The notes under the pieces were generated by a model, which saw nothing but the letters and a program-made list of their open reading frames with translations, searched no databases and was not told the DNA's origin. Below are positions 39,994 through 50,520 of a stretch of 64,000 nucleotides of DNA, piece by piece. The position numbers and the translations under genes are program-made. The DNA is from an uncultured Clostridia bacterium (GTDB lineage Bacteria; Bacillota; Clostridia; UMGS1883), in contig CANQRB010000010.1 of assembly GCA_947626145.1 (NCBI GenBank), positions 22,575 to 86,574 on the forward strand, read 5' to 3'. Positions within the stretch are counted from its first letter, which is position 1, and each line of letters starts with the position of its first letter.

Positions 39994-40848
39994 TCAACCC
40001 AGAACGAACCTGGCCAAAAGCCACAGAATAAAAAGGTGTCCCGGATAAAAAGCATAGTACGCATACTGAAGCGCGCGATTGTGCGGCCCTTGTTTCCTGT
40101 TATACATCCATATAGGAATCAGCGCCAGCGCGGCAAGCGCCTGTCCCCGCAGTTCCCAGCTAATGTTCGGCGTACAAAACGGAAGCACAAACATATAACT
40201 GCCTAACGCGGGCCATTGGGACAGCTGCGGATCAAAGCTACACAAGACAACGGAGAACCACTGAAGCGACGTATTGTGGAAACCACACAGGCCTAAATTG
40301 ACAAAAAGCATACCCGCCAGCTGTCCGACCCACCCGAAGCGCATATCGCGGAAAAAGTAAAACAGCATCACCGTCAAAATTCCTTCGCCGTAATAATCAA
40401 CCATCGCAATATAGCCGACCAGATAGCCCAACACGGTACACACGGCCGTCGTCAGGATAAAAGCGATCCGGCCTTTTTTGCGGGCCTTATCTATTATCGC
40501 CAGCAAAATCAGCGCGATGCAGAAGGTGAACATCACGTTTTGGTGATCAGTATAAAAAAACGAGCCGTAAAACGCCAGATCAAACGGAATTTCAGAAATC
40601 AGCGCAAACAGGAAAACACGGCTCAGGTACTTCCTGAAATTATGTGTATGGACAAACCCTTCCGCGATCTGGAACGCAAAAATAGGGAAAGCGAGCCGCC
40701 CGATAAAGTCCATCCACTGAAAACTTGCCTGTTCATGCAAAGGCACATAAAATATATGATCGATCAGCATCAGCGCCATAGCGATCAGCTTCAAATCCAG
40801 CGCATTCAGACATTTTAAGGAAACTGTCTTTTGTTTTTCCATTTTCAT
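39994..40848 (-). CDS. TraX-family membrane protein
   Basis: LNALDLKLIAMALMLIDHIFYV...FIGRLAFPIFAFQIAEGFVHTHNFRKYLSRV; multi-TM. Confidence 0.85.
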   Translation of the reverse strand: MKMEKQKTVSLKCLNALDLKLIAMALMLIDHIFYVPLHEQASFQWMDFIGRLAFPIFAFQIAEGFVHTHNFRKYLSRVFLFALISEIPFDLAFYGSFFYTDHQNVMFTFCIALILLAIIDKARKKGRIAFILTTAVCTVLGYLVGYIAMVDYYGEGILTVMLFYFFRDMRFGWVGQLAGMLFVNLGLCGFHNTSLQWFSVVLCSFDPQLSQWPALGSYMFVLPFCTPNISWELRGQALAALALIPIWMYNRKQGPHNRALQYAYYAFYPGHLFILWLLARFVLG

Positions 40849-41042
40849 CCCCGGTGTTTATGGATGCAAACACCGTAACCTCCCCGTGTTATAAGTGGTA
40901 GTGTTTATAGACCCTCTCCAAGGTCTGTGTGATATAATTTTGAAATGCTGCGAAATGGTGGCTGCATCTAAACGTTTTTGTATATCAGGTCATATTTTTT
41001 AGTTTAATTTTATTGCATTTAATACGCTGTGTATATGTTTAA

Positions 41043-42110
41043 TTACTCTCCGAGGTATCGGATTATAGCTTTTCTTGCGTTCATCAAATCTTCATTGTAC
41101 TTTAGGCAGTCTAGGTTTAATAGCTCCACAAATCTTGAATCCTCTGCCTCAAAAAAATATAGTTTTTTCGTGTCAATTACCATGACTCGATTTGGAATCA
41201 AATGTTTTGCACTATGTATTTCTCCATCTAATGAAAATTCATCAAGATAACAGTATTTTTCCAACTGCACCTCGATTTTATTTACTGTATGAACATTTAA
41301 CTTTACTTCAACAAAGCATAGTTTCTTGTTTATCAATATACAATTATCGGCATACCCAGTCAGTTTCCCATCACGATAACAGGCACATTCAGAAAAAATC
41401 CTTTTTTTATCTCCAATATACTTTAGAAAATAATCCACATAATATTTTCTAAATTGAATCTCCAAAAAGAAAGAGCGTCGGTATGATTGTGTAATGTTTA
41501 ACCAATTATGAGAATTGATATTCTTTAACGGTATAGGGGTGGCATGACTTTGAATTACATAAATTGGAAGAGAATTTTTCCTCAAAACGAGTTCTTTCAA
41601 TCTTTCAAAATCGTCTCCAAGAACAGCCGTAATCGCACTTTGCCGGGAAAGAAAAATAAATTCAGAGAACTCATTTAAATCAATCGGATTATTTAATACA
41701 CAAATTTCTCCGATTGCCGCGTAGACTTTACTACCCCAATGCATTCCTTCTGTTTCAGCAAAATTATCAAAAAAGGGCCGTTTCAGAACTTTGCCTACCG
41801 CAAATATCTTTCCTCCAAATTTTTGATATAGTTGCTTTGCTTTTTGCAGCGACATCAGCAAAATATCATTGTCCATTATTTCTTTCCGATTTAGTTGAAT
41901 CTCCAGTTGTCGAATAATCGCAATCACCGATTTTGCATAATAGAAGAATACAATATCATTTGGTATAGCCCACTTTGGCATCGTCCACTCAACTTCGCGA
42001 TTATGCAATACATTCTCAATATCAAAGTGGCCAACTTCAAAGACGAAGTGTCGTAATTCATCTAAGGTCTTAGGAAAACTTATATTATTAATTACCGATT
42101 GAACATTCAT
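41043..42110 (-). CDS. Uncharacterised AT-rich protein with PD-(D/E)XK-like C-terminal motif
   Basis: GYADNCILINKKLCFVEVKLNVHTVNKIEVQLEKYC (D...ExK...Q pattern); start chosen at MNVQSVINN just after the guaA stop. Confidence 0.65.
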   Translation of the reverse strand: MNVQSVINNISFPKTLDELRHFVFEVGHFDIENVLHNREVEWTMPKWAIPNDIVFFYYAKSVIAIIRQLEIQLNRKEIMDNDILLMSLQKAKQLYQKFGGKIFAVGKVLKRPFFDNFAETEGMHWGSKVYAAIGEICVLNNPIDLNEFSEFIFLSRQSAITAVLGDDFERLKELVLRKNSLPIYVIQSHATPIPLKNINSHNWLNITQSYRRSFFLEIQFRKYYVDYFLKYIGDKKRIFSECACYRDGKLTGYADNCILINKKLCFVEVKLNVHTVNKIEVQLEKYCYLDEFSLDGEIHSAKHLIPNRVMVIDTKKLYFFEAEDSRFVELLNLDCLKYNEDLMNARKAIIRYLGE

Positions 42111-42114
42111 TGCA

Positions 42115-43647
42115 TTATTCCCACTCGATAGTTGCCGGCGGCTTGCTCGTAATATCGTACACAATTCGATTTACGTGCTTGACCTCGTTGACTATCCTGT
42201 TGCTGACCCGCTCAAGCACATCATAAGGTATGCGGGCCCAGTCGGCGGTCATAAAGTCGGTGGTGGTCACTGCCCGAAGGGCGATAGTGTAGTCATAGGT
42301 GCGCTCGTCGCCCATGACGCCCACACTCTTCATGTCGGTTATGACGGCAAAATACTGATTTATCGTTCTATCCATACCGCAGTTGGCGATTTCCTGACGG
42401 AAGATGGCGTCGGCGTCCCGAAGAATATCGAGGCGCTCTTTTGTTATCTCGCCGATGACACGGACTGCCAATCCGGGGCCGGGGAAGGGCTGGCGCCACA
42501 CAAGGTTGTCCGGTATGCCAAGCTCGGTTCCCAGCTTGCGCACCTCGTCCTTGAACAGGAGCCGCAACGGCTCCACGATCTCCTTGAATTTTATCACATC
42601 GGGCAGGGCTCCGACGTTGTGGTGGCTCTTGATGGTTGCGCTCTTGCCGCTGCCGCTTTCCACCACGTCCGGATAAATGGTGCCCTGTACAAGGTAGTCC
42701 ACCTCGCCGATCTTATTGGCCTCGTCCTCGAATACCCGTATAAACTCCTCGCCGATGATACGGCGCTTTTTTTCTGGCTCGGTCACGCCGGCCAGCTTTG
42801 TAAGGAAGCGTTCCTCACAGTTAACACGTATGAGGTTGATATCGAACTGCTTTGTGAAAATTTCCTCCACCTCGTCGCCCTCGTTCTTGCGGAGCAGACC
42901 GTGATCCACGAAAATACAGGTGAGGTTCTTGCCTACCGCCCGGGACAGGAGAACCGCCGCGACGGAGCTGTCCACGCCGCCGCTCAGGGCGCAGAGCACC
43001 TTCTTGCCGGCGTATTTTTCCTTGGCCATCGCTATGTACTCGGCGGCATAATCGCTCATTTTCCAGTCGCCGGTGCAGCCGCAGACATTGTAGAGGAAGT
43101 TGCGGAGCATACGCTCACCGAAAAGAGTGTGATTTACCTCCGGATGGAACTGAACGCCGTAGAGCTTTTTTTCGGCGTTTTCATAGGCGGCCACGGGACA
43201 GGTGCCGCTGGACGCCGTGATTTTAAAGCCCTCGGGCACGGCGCTGATGTAATCGGTATGGCTCATCCAGCAGACGCCCTTGCCCTCGATGCCCTCGAAA
43301 ATCAGGCTGTTGGAGAGCTCCACTTCAATTTTCCCGTATTCCCGGGTCTCGGCGCCGCTGACCCTGCCGCCCAACAGGTGGGCCATGAGCTGGGCCCCGT
43401 AGCAGATACCCAAAACCGGAATCCCGAGCTCAAATATTTCTTTTGAAACGGAGGGCGCATCCTCGCCGTAAACGCTGTTTGGCCCGCCGGTGAAAATAAT
43501 TCCCACAGGCTCCTTGGCCTTAATCTCCTCAATGGTCCGCGTGTAGGCCAGAACCTCGCAGTAAACGTTGTGCTCCCGCACACGACGGGCGATAAGCTGG
43601 TTGTACTGGCCGCCGAAGTCAATAACTAAAACTGTCTGTCTGTTCAT
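42115..43647 (-). CDS. guaA: GMP synthase (glutamine-hydrolysing)
   Basis: [35 protein letters not shown]-terminal ...[16 protein letters not shown]. Confidence 0.97.
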   Translation of the reverse strand: MNRQTVLVIDFGGQYNQLIARRVREHNVYCEVLAYTRTIEEIKAKEPVGIIFTGGPNSVYGEDAPSVSKEIFELGIPVLGICYGAQLMAHLLGGRVSGAETREYGKIEVELSNSLIFEGIEGKGVCWMSHTDYISAVPEGFKITASSGTCPVAAYENAEKKLYGVQFHPEVNHTLFGERMLRNFLYNVCGCTGDWKMSDYAAEYIAMAKEKYAGKKVLCALSGGVDSSVAAVLLSRAVGKNLTCIFVDHGLLRKNEGDEVEEIFTKQFDINLIRVNCEERFLTKLAGVTEPEKKRRIIGEEFIRVFEDEANKIGEVDYLVQGTIYPDVVESGSGKSATIKSHHNVGALPDVIKFKEIVEPLRLLFKDEVRKLGTELGIPDNLVWRQPFPGPGLAVRVIGEITKERLDILRDADAIFRQEIANCGMDRTINQYFAVITDMKSVGVMGDERTYDYTIALRAVTTTDFMTADWARIPYDVLERVSNRIVNEVKHVNRIVYDITSKPPATIEWE

Positions 43648-43663
43648 GGGATTACCTCCGTTT

Positions 43664-44080
43664 TTACTTTCGTTTTCCGCCAAATTTTCTGTTAATTTTT
43701 GTGCTTTTGTTCATGAGATTGGATGATACCTCAAAAATGAGGAACCATAGCGTGAGAAGCAGGAAGGATATGAGCAGATATATCATCGCCGCAAGGAAGC
43801 CGTTTTTGCCGTTCACGAAAAAGAACAGGGCCGCTCTGACCAAACCCGTTACGCCCACCGCGGCGGCCGCGTTGGGGAACAGGCGTATGACCCGCTGTCC
43901 GGTGTGCAGCGCGGACATCATCGCGGCGGCGGCCATGGCGATAGGCAGCACAAAGGCTCCGGCCACATCCGCCATCCAGGCTGTGCTGATGAGCTGCCCT
44001 ATGCGGGCAAGCTGACCCGTCAGCATTGCGGCGAAGCAGACGGCATGATAAATATATGTAACGATCAGGACTTTTTTCAT
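43664..44080 (-). CDS. Small integral membrane protein, unknown function
   Basis: 138 aa, about 4 predicted TM stretches, upstream of guaA. Confidence 0.6.
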   Translation of the reverse strand: MKKVLIVTYIYHAVCFAAMLTGQLARIGQLISTAWMADVAGAFVLPIAMAAAAMMSALHTGQRVIRLFPNAAAAVGVTGLVRAALFFFVNGKNGFLAAMIYLLISFLLLTLWFLIFEVSSNLMNKSTKINRKFGGKRK

Positions 44081-44211
44081 AAAACGGTCTCCTTCGACTT
44101 TTTATTGAAATAATTATATCATGTTCCTGAGGTTTTTGCAAGTGCCGTGGAAAATAATTTGCGAAAAAACTGCGCAAAGTCAGTTTTCATATAAATTTAA
44201 CAAAAATTCTG

Positions 44212-44240
44212 TTGACTAATGCGGCCATTTTTGATATAAT
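44212..44240 (+). promoter_or_regulatory. Promoter upstream of CHB_HEX_C-repeat protein
   Basis: TTGACT-17-TATAAT. Confidence 0.65.
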
Positions 44241-44292
44241 TAAATATAATTTATTTATATAATTTATTTAAAGAATCGAAAGGAAGAGAAAC

Positions 44293-47200
44293 ATGAATAG
44301 TAAAACCGCAAAAAATCTGATCGCAATTTTTGCGGCGCTGGCTCTGCTTATAATTGTTCCGGCTGTCTGTATGGCCGCCGTGGATGGGCCTGTAATAACG
44401 GAAACCAATGTCCTTAACGGTGTGCAGATCAGTATGACGGCGGAGTACGGTTCCGCCATATACTACACTCTTGACGGCACCACGCCCACGGAGAGATCTC
44501 AGGGATACAGCGCACCCTTTGTGCTTGACACCAAGGGCGAATACAAAATAAGGGCAATCGCCGTCACGGACGGGCAGAAAAGCTCCGTTGCCGGCCATGA
44601 CATGACCCTTGCGGCCTGCGGTTACGACATTGAGGCAGCAAGAAAAGATACCAGCCTCGCCCTCCGCGTGTCCAATGCCGGCGGCGGCAGGTATCAGGTG
44701 GAGTTCCTGAATTTTGACGGATATTCTGTTTTCTACACTATCGGCCGCACCACCCGGCCCACAATATACGCTTCGAATATAAACGACAGTAAGCTTTACA
44801 TATCCAAGCCCACATATATAAGTATGCTCATCTGCAAGATGGGGTGCGCCCCGGAGCTGCTTACGGTCTACGCCACTCAGGAGGCGTGGAAGAACAGGCC
44901 CATCGTGGCTGATGTCAGCGTGGAGAACCAAAGCTTTTACGGCGGAAAAACCATAAGGTTCCTGTCCGATACCGAGGGCGCCAGCTTCCGTTACAGAATG
45001 AGCACCTCGTCGTCCTCGTTCAACGGCTTAATGCTGGATGAAACCAACACCGAGGCCTGCGACGGCACGGTCAGGATCGAGACGGAGGGCGACTATTACC
45101 TCAAGGCCTACGCCTGCAAGGACGGCTATTTCGACAGCGATCCCACAAGCCTTATGAGAGTTTCGGTGTCAAAATGCCCCGAGCCTGACGTGAAGGTCGA
45201 GGACAGCTCTGTTAACGGCAACCTGAAGGTCGTCACGGTGACCGTTCCCGACGGCTGCGACGTGTTCTACACCACCGACGGCACCACCCCCAATGAGGGC
45301 AGCAAAAAATATACCGCTCCGCGTACCTTCGGTATGGATTACACCCTTAAGTTTGCAGCCATGCAGAGGGGCAGCGTCAGCAGTGACATTGTAACGGTGA
45401 ATGTGTCCGGCAAGGGCGGCGATCCGCTGGAAAAGCCTGTTTACAGCGGCAGCAGGGCGGCCAGCGGCGTGAGAACCATAACCCTCACCTCGCCCAATGA
45501 CGCCGACATATACTATGCGATCACCACGTCCTCCACTCGTTACGAGCCTACCGCTGAAAAGGATACACGGTATACCGAGCCCATTGTCCTTGACGAGGAC
45601 GGAGTATTTTACATCTGGGCCAGAGCTTACAGGGACGGAGAGTACAGCGAGCTTTTCTACGGAAAAATCACTGTTGAAATTATCGACCCGCTGGCGGCCC
45701 CCGGCGTGCTAAGCGAAATACTGCCCAGCGGCATCAGAATAGTACGGTTAAGCTCCGTGAACGGCAATAAGATATATTATATGCTTTCGTCCGAGGAGAT
45801 AACCGCCGAAACGGAGATTCCCCAGACCGAGGAAAATCTTTATGTTTATCCCATAACCTTGACCCAAAGCACCTATCTCGCCGCGGTGGCGGTGAATGAG
45901 GACGGCGAGGTCAGCAGCATGAGCCGCGGCTATGCCGATATTCCCGGCGGGCCTATAGCTCCCGAGCCGGTCGGCAATATCTCCATGCAGAGCACAAATG
46001 ACGGCGGCACCGTGACTGTTACTCTGGATTGTGAGGATCCCGACGCCGACATATTCTATTCCTTCGATTCAAACGCCTCCGGAACGGCGGGCGTGACTGA
46101 TAGGGCATACGACGGTGAACCCATTTCCTTCTCGGCCGACGGTTATCTCCATGTTGTGGCCGCCCGACCCGGATATGAGTATACATACAGAACTTACAGT
46201 ATTGTCGCGGCTCAGGAAAAGACCGCAACGCCGAAGGTCAATGCGACCCGGCTCAGCGGCGGCACCTACCGTGTAGACATTACCTGTGCCACGAAGAATG
46301 CGAAATTTTATTACACCACAGACGGCACAACGCCTAACGAGGGCAGCAGTCAGGCAGCCTCCGGCAGGGCGGTAGTTCCGGGCGGAGTTACCCTTAAGGT
46401 TATTGCAATAGCCGACGGCTATGCGGCCAGCGATGTGGTGACCGAAATACTTTCCGCCGAGGAGGCGGAGCGTTGCGGCATCGTCATTCCGGAAATGGAG
46501 GACGTTATCGGCGGCAAGCTCGTATATCTGACAACCCTTACCGATGGAGCGTCCATTTATTACACCACCAACGGCACCGAGCCCACGGCGGACAGCCTGC
46601 TGTATGATGAAACGAAAAAGGTTCGCGTTACCGCCGAAGGTGAGACCCGTATCCGTGCCAGAGCCATAAAGAGCGGCATGGAGGACGGGCCGGAGCAGGA
46701 CTTCACGGTCACGCTCACACGGCTTGCCACTCCAAAGGCGGCCAAATCCTCCAACGGAGCCATCATTCTTGTGGCGGTTGAGCCGGGTGCAACCGTTTAT
46801 TACACTCTTGACGGCAGTATTCCCAACATCAATTCTCCCGCCACGCACAGCGTAATGCCTACCGGCGAACACGCAAATTATCCCGGCCTCAAGTGCGCAC
46901 AGATACCCGTGGCCGAGAACGGCACCTTTACGGCCGTGGCGGCAAGGGGCGGCTATGTGACCAGCTATATGTACCAGACCTCCATTGAAATAAAAGAGAG
47001 CGTGGAACTTCCCACGGTGAGACAGCTTGTCCGCACTCCCGTGATGGGCGGCGAAACCGTCGAGATACCTCTGCTCACTCCCGGTGCGACATTGTACTAC
47101 TCTCTTGAGGCCGGCAGCGTCAGCAGCGTATCTCCCAGCCGCATATACACCGGCCCGCTGCACATTTCCGATCAGATGAACTATATAACCGTGCTCGGCA

Positions 47201-47826
47201 CTAAGGCCGGATTAGGCAACAACAAGGTGCAGTACACCATATCTCTGCCCAAGACCGGAGTTCCCAAGGCGGACATCGACTCCAACAGCGTACTGAAGGC
47301 CGGCGACAAAGTAAGACTTTCGTCGGACAAGGTGACCGTATCAGGAACCGATACGGATACGACAATATTCTACACCCTTGACGGTACTATACCGACGGTG
47401 GACAGTACTCAGTACACCGGCCCCATTGAGATTACCGGCTCCACACGGATACGCGCCGTTGCGGCGGCTCCCGGAGCGGTGGTCAGCGATGTGCTTGAGC
47501 TTTACTACACCGTTGAGGGAGAGGAACCCTCGATGGTCATTGACGGCAGCGGCCTCAGCGTTGAGAACGGTCTTGTCTCCGGCTCGGTAAAGGTTGAGAT
47601 AAGCGGCGTCAACGTGGCTGGCAAGCGTGTTATTGCGGCGGTATACTGTGACAGCAGACTTATCCAGGCGGTCAGCACCGTGCCTGAGGACGCAGTGAGC
47701 GAGGTCGTGCTGGACGGATTTGAAAGTCTGGTCGATTCCGACAACAGCATCGTTGTCAAGACATTTATATTTGAGAACGATGAGAGTATTGCTCCGGTTT
47801 GCGAAAGCTCGTTGTATATTAAATAG
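44293..47826 (+). CDS. Secreted protein built of ~10 CHB_HEX_C-like (chitobiase C-terminal/Fn3-like) repeats
   Basis: Signal peptide; recurrent I/V-YYT-L/T-DGT-T/I-P motif (IYYTLDGTTPTERSQGYSAPF, FYTTDGTTPNEGSKKYTAPR, IFYTLDGTIPTVDSTQYTGPI). Confidence 0.85.
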   Translation: MNSKTAKNLIAIFAALALLIIVPAVCMAAVDGPVITETNVLNGVQISMTAEYGSAIYYTLDGTTPTERSQGYSAPFVLDTKGEYKIRAIAVTDGQKSSVAGHDMTLAACGYDIEAARKDTSLALRVSNAGGGRYQVEFLNFDGYSVFYTIGRTTRPTIYASNINDSKLYISKPTYISMLICKMGCAPELLTVYATQEAWKNRPIVADVSVENQSFYGGKTIRFLSDTEGASFRYRMSTSSSSFNGLMLDETNTEACDGTVRIETEGDYYLKAYACKDGYFDSDPTSLMRVSVSKCPEPDVKVEDSSVNGNLKVVTVTVPDGCDVFYTTDGTTPNEGSKKYTAPRTFGMDYTLKFAAMQRGSVSSDIVTVNVSGKGGDPLEKPVYSGSRAASGVRTITLTSPNDADIYYAITTSSTRYEPTAEKDTRYTEPIVLDEDGVFYIWARAYRDGEYSELFYGKITVEIIDPLAAPGVLSEILPSGIRIVRLSSVNGNKIYYMLSSEEITAETEIPQTEENLYVYPITLTQSTYLAAVAVNEDGEVSSMSRGYADIPGGPIAPEPVGNISMQSTNDGGTVTVTLDCEDPDADIFYSFDSNASGTAGVTDRAYDGEPISFSADGYLHVVAARPGYEYTYRTYSIVAAQEKTATPKVNATRLSGGTYRVDITCATKNAKFYYTTDGTTPNEGSSQAASGRAVVPGGVTLKVIAIADGYAASDVVTEILSAEEAERCGIVIPEMEDVIGGKLVYLTTLTDGASIYYTTNGTEPTADSLLYDETKKVRVTAEGETRIRARAIKSGMEDGPEQDFTVTLTRLATPKAAKSSNGAIILVAVEPGATVYYTLDGSIPNINSPATHSVMPTGEHANYPGLKCAQIPVAENGTFTAVAARGGYVTSYMYQTSIEIKESVELPTVRQLVRTPVMGGETVEIPLLTPGATLYYSLEAGSVSSVSPSRIYTGPLHISDQMNYITVLGTKAGLGNNKVQYTISLPKTGVPKADIDSNSVLKAGDKVRLSSDKVTVSGTDTDTTIFYTLDGTIPTVDSTQYTGPIEITGSTRIRAVAAAPGAVVSDVLELYYTVEGEEPSMVIDGSGLSVENGLVSGSVKVEISGVNVAGKRVIAAVYCDSRLIQAVSTVPEDAVSEVVLDGFESLVDSDNSIVVKTFIFENDESIAPVCESSLYIK

Positions 47827-47850
47827 CCTGACCGGATAATTGAATTAATA

Positions 47851-47882
47851 AGGAAATCCGCTCCTATGTGGGGCGGATTTCT
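47851..47882. terminator. Terminator between convergent genes
   Basis: AGGAAATCCGC...GGCGGATTTCTT. Confidence 0.75.
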
Positions 47883-47922
47883 TATGATGTTATGAGTCAC
47901 TCTTATTGTCAGGCCAAAATCG

Positions 47923-48867
47923 TCAGGACGGAACATTTGTGATGCTTTCCTTGTACTGCTGGCGGTACTCGCTGGGGGACATTCCCATCTGCTTGCGGAA
48001 AATGTCGTTGAACCTCTGTTGGGCGCTGAAGCCCACGTCTATGGCGATGTCGCCGATCTTTTTGTTGGTCTCCTCCAGCAGCACCTTTGCCTTTTGTATG
48101 CGGACGCTGAGCAGGAACTGTATAGGGCTTATGCCGTAGTGCTTCTTGAAGGCGCGGGCAAAGTGACTGGTGGAAATATAAACGTAATTGGATATATCAT
48201 CGAGAGAAATATCTGTATAATAGTTTTCAAGTATGTAATTTTTGGCGGCCTCCAACAGCTCGTGGAGCTTGTCGCCCTTGGAGGAGAGTGAGCTCTCCCA
48301 CTGGGCCTTGAGGCTGCGGCTCAGCCACACGAAAAGCTCCATGATGAGCAGGCTCTCCAAAAACTCGCTGGCCTCGTCGGGGTCCTTGGTTTCCTGCATA
48401 ATCTGCTGCATAATGCTCACTATGTTGCTCCGGTATATGCTGGACAGGGAAAAGTAGCCCACCGCGTCCGTGTCGGAAATGAAGCTCAGGAACTCGTCCA
48501 GGCTGACAGTGGAGATCTTGCTCTCATATTTCTTTACAAAGCAGAATTTCAGTATCCAGAACTGGCAGGGGTTGCCGCTGTCCATATCCAGCTTGTGAGG
48601 AATGTGGGGCTTTATCAGAAGCAGGTCGTGGTTGTGAATAGGCACAATTTTGCCGTTTATGTCGAAGTGAGCCCGGGACGCGTGCTGGACGTAGATCAGC
48701 TCGAACTCGTCGTGAATGCTGTTGGCCTCAACCTGATACCGGCCGTCCATGATCCTTTGCAGCGAGTGGACGACTATGGGCAGGCCGCCCTCGGAGTTGA
48801 TCAGATCTTCCCATATTTTAGGCATATTTTCCATAAAATCACCGCCAATACACACTTTTCTTATCAA
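47923..48867 (-). CDS. AraC-family transcriptional regulator
   Basis: ISLDDISNYVYISTSHFARAFKKHYGISPIQFLLSVRIQKAKVLLEETNKKIGDIAIDVGFSAQQRFNDIFRKQMGMSPSEYRQQY. Confidence 0.94.
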   Translation of the reverse strand: MIRKVCIGGDFMENMPKIWEDLINSEGGLPIVVHSLQRIMDGRYQVEANSIHDEFELIYVQHASRAHFDINGKIVPIHNHDLLLIKPHIPHKLDMDSGNPCQFWILKFCFVKKYESKISTVSLDEFLSFISDTDAVGYFSLSSIYRSNIVSIMQQIMQETKDPDEASEFLESLLIMELFVWLSRSLKAQWESSLSSKGDKLHELLEAAKNYILENYYTDISLDDISNYVYISTSHFARAFKKHYGISPIQFLLSVRIQKAKVLLEETNKKIGDIAIDVGFSAQQRFNDIFRKQMGMSPSEYRQQYKESITNVPS

Positions 48868-49028
48868 TTTTAAAATATTATATCATAAAAACACGCAAAA
48901 ATCAAGTCGAAAAAATAATTTTCGTGAAAAATCCGAAAAAAATTTTTACATAAAGCCGCCATGGCCGCGGTTCTCCCTTGACAACTCCCGATAAATATAG
49001 TAAAATCAAATAAAAGGAGGCTGAAATC

Positions 49029-50357
49029 ATGTTTAAAAAGGACTTTGTCTGGGGCACGGCCACTGCCGCCTATCAGATAGAGGGCGGGGCCGCTGACGGT
49101 GGAAGGACCCCGTCCACTTGGGATGTTTTCTCTCATCAGAGGGGCAAGACCCGCGAAGGGGCCACCGGCGACGTGGCCTGTGACAGCTATCACCGGTGGC
49201 GGGAGGACGTGGCCCTCATGAAGGAACTGGGCGTCAACGCCTACCGCTTCTCAATTTCGTGGAACCGTATCCTCCCCGAGGGCACCGGTAAGGTCAACGA
49301 GGAGGGCGTGGCCTATTACCGGAGCCTTGCTGAGGAGCTGCTGAAAAACGGCATAACTCCTTACGCCACTCTGTTTCACTGGGATTATCCCTACTGCCTG
49401 TACCTACGCGGCGGCTGGATGAATCCCGACAGCTCAAAGTGGTTCGGCGAGTACGCCGACGTTGTGGGCCGCCGCATGGGCGACCTCATTAAGCACTTCA
49501 TTCCCTTCAACGAGCCCCAGTGCTTCATTGGTCTCGGCCATCAGAGCGGCACTCACGCTCCCGGACTCAGGCTGGACGAGCCGGATATTTCCCACTGCAT
49601 ACACAACGTTCTTCTGTCCAACGGCAGGGCGATCCGTGCCCTTCGGGCGGAGGTGGACGGAGCCGTGACCGGCTTTGCCAACTGCGGCGGAACCGCCATG
49701 CCAAAGACAAATTCCGAGGCGGACATAAAGGCCGCACGGGATTGGATGTTCGGCGGCTGCGGAATGTGGGACAACAGGCTGTGGATGGATCCCATGTACT
49801 TGGGCATCTATCCCGAGACCCTTGTCCGCACGCTTGGTGAGCCGACAGCTGAGGACGTGAAGATAATTTCGGAAAGGCCGGATTTTGTGGGCATAAATAT
49901 TTATCAGTCCGAGGAGATAGCCGCCGGCCGCGACGGAAAGCCCTATAACGCCGGACACGGGCAGGGCCACACCCGCACGTCCATGGACTGGGCCGTGACG
50001 CCCGACTGCCTGTATTGGGCGGCAAAATTCCTCAACGAGCGGTATAAGCTGCCGGTCATTGTCACCGAAAACGGAATGTCCAACAACGACGTAATAACTC
50101 CCGACGGCAAGTGCCACGACTCCCAGCGCATTGAATATCTGCGTGGTCACCTTGCCGGACTGAAGCGGGCCGCCGCCGAGGGAATCGATGTGGCGGGATA
50201 CTTCCAGTGGTCGCTGCTGGACAACTTCGAGTGGGCTGACGGCTACAACCAGCGCTTCGGTCTGGTGTATGTGGACTATAAAACCTGCGAACGCACCCCC
50301 AAGGACTCGGCGGAGTTTTACGCAAATGTTGTCAAATCCAACGGGGAAATTTTGTGA
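49029..50357 (+). CDS. Glycoside hydrolase family 1 (beta-glucosidase-like)
   Basis: FVWGTATAAYQIEGG; acid/base PFNEPQ; nucleophile VTENGM; QWSLLDNFEWADGYNQRFGLVYVDY. Confidence 0.96.
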   Translation: MFKKDFVWGTATAAYQIEGGAADGGRTPSTWDVFSHQRGKTREGATGDVACDSYHRWREDVALMKELGVNAYRFSISWNRILPEGTGKVNEEGVAYYRSLAEELLKNGITPYATLFHWDYPYCLYLRGGWMNPDSSKWFGEYADVVGRRMGDLIKHFIPFNEPQCFIGLGHQSGTHAPGLRLDEPDISHCIHNVLLSNGRAIRALRAEVDGAVTGFANCGGTAMPKTNSEADIKAARDWMFGGCGMWDNRLWMDPMYLGIYPETLVRTLGEPTAEDVKIISERPDFVGINIYQSEEIAAGRDGKPYNAGHGQGHTRTSMDWAVTPDCLYWAAKFLNERYKLPVIVTENGMSNNDVITPDGKCHDSQRIEYLRGHLAGLKRAAAEGIDVAGYFQWSLLDNFEWADGYNQRFGLVYVDYKTCERTPKDSAEFYANVVKSNGEIL

Positions 50358-50367
50358 GAGAACGGCT

Positions 50368-50402
50368 ATTGTCAACCATCAAAACCGTATTTAGTTGACA
50401 AT
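50368..50402 (+). promoter_or_regulatory. BirA-like biotin operator upstream of bioY
   Basis: ATTGTCAACC-N15-AGTTGACAAT, perfect 9-bp inverted repeat ATTGTCAAC/GTTGACAAT. Confidence 0.6.
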
Positions 50403-50457
50403 GATTTCGCTTAACCGCATCTTGTATTTGGTGTTTACAATTTTTTGCTAATTCGTA

Positions 50458-50486
50458 TTGACACTTCCTCCTCAAAAATGTATACT
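50458..50486 (+). promoter_or_regulatory. bioY promoter
   Basis: TTGACA-17-TATACT. Confidence 0.8.
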
Positions 50487-50520
50487 GTTATGGCAATATA
50501 ATTTTTGGAGGACATCAATA

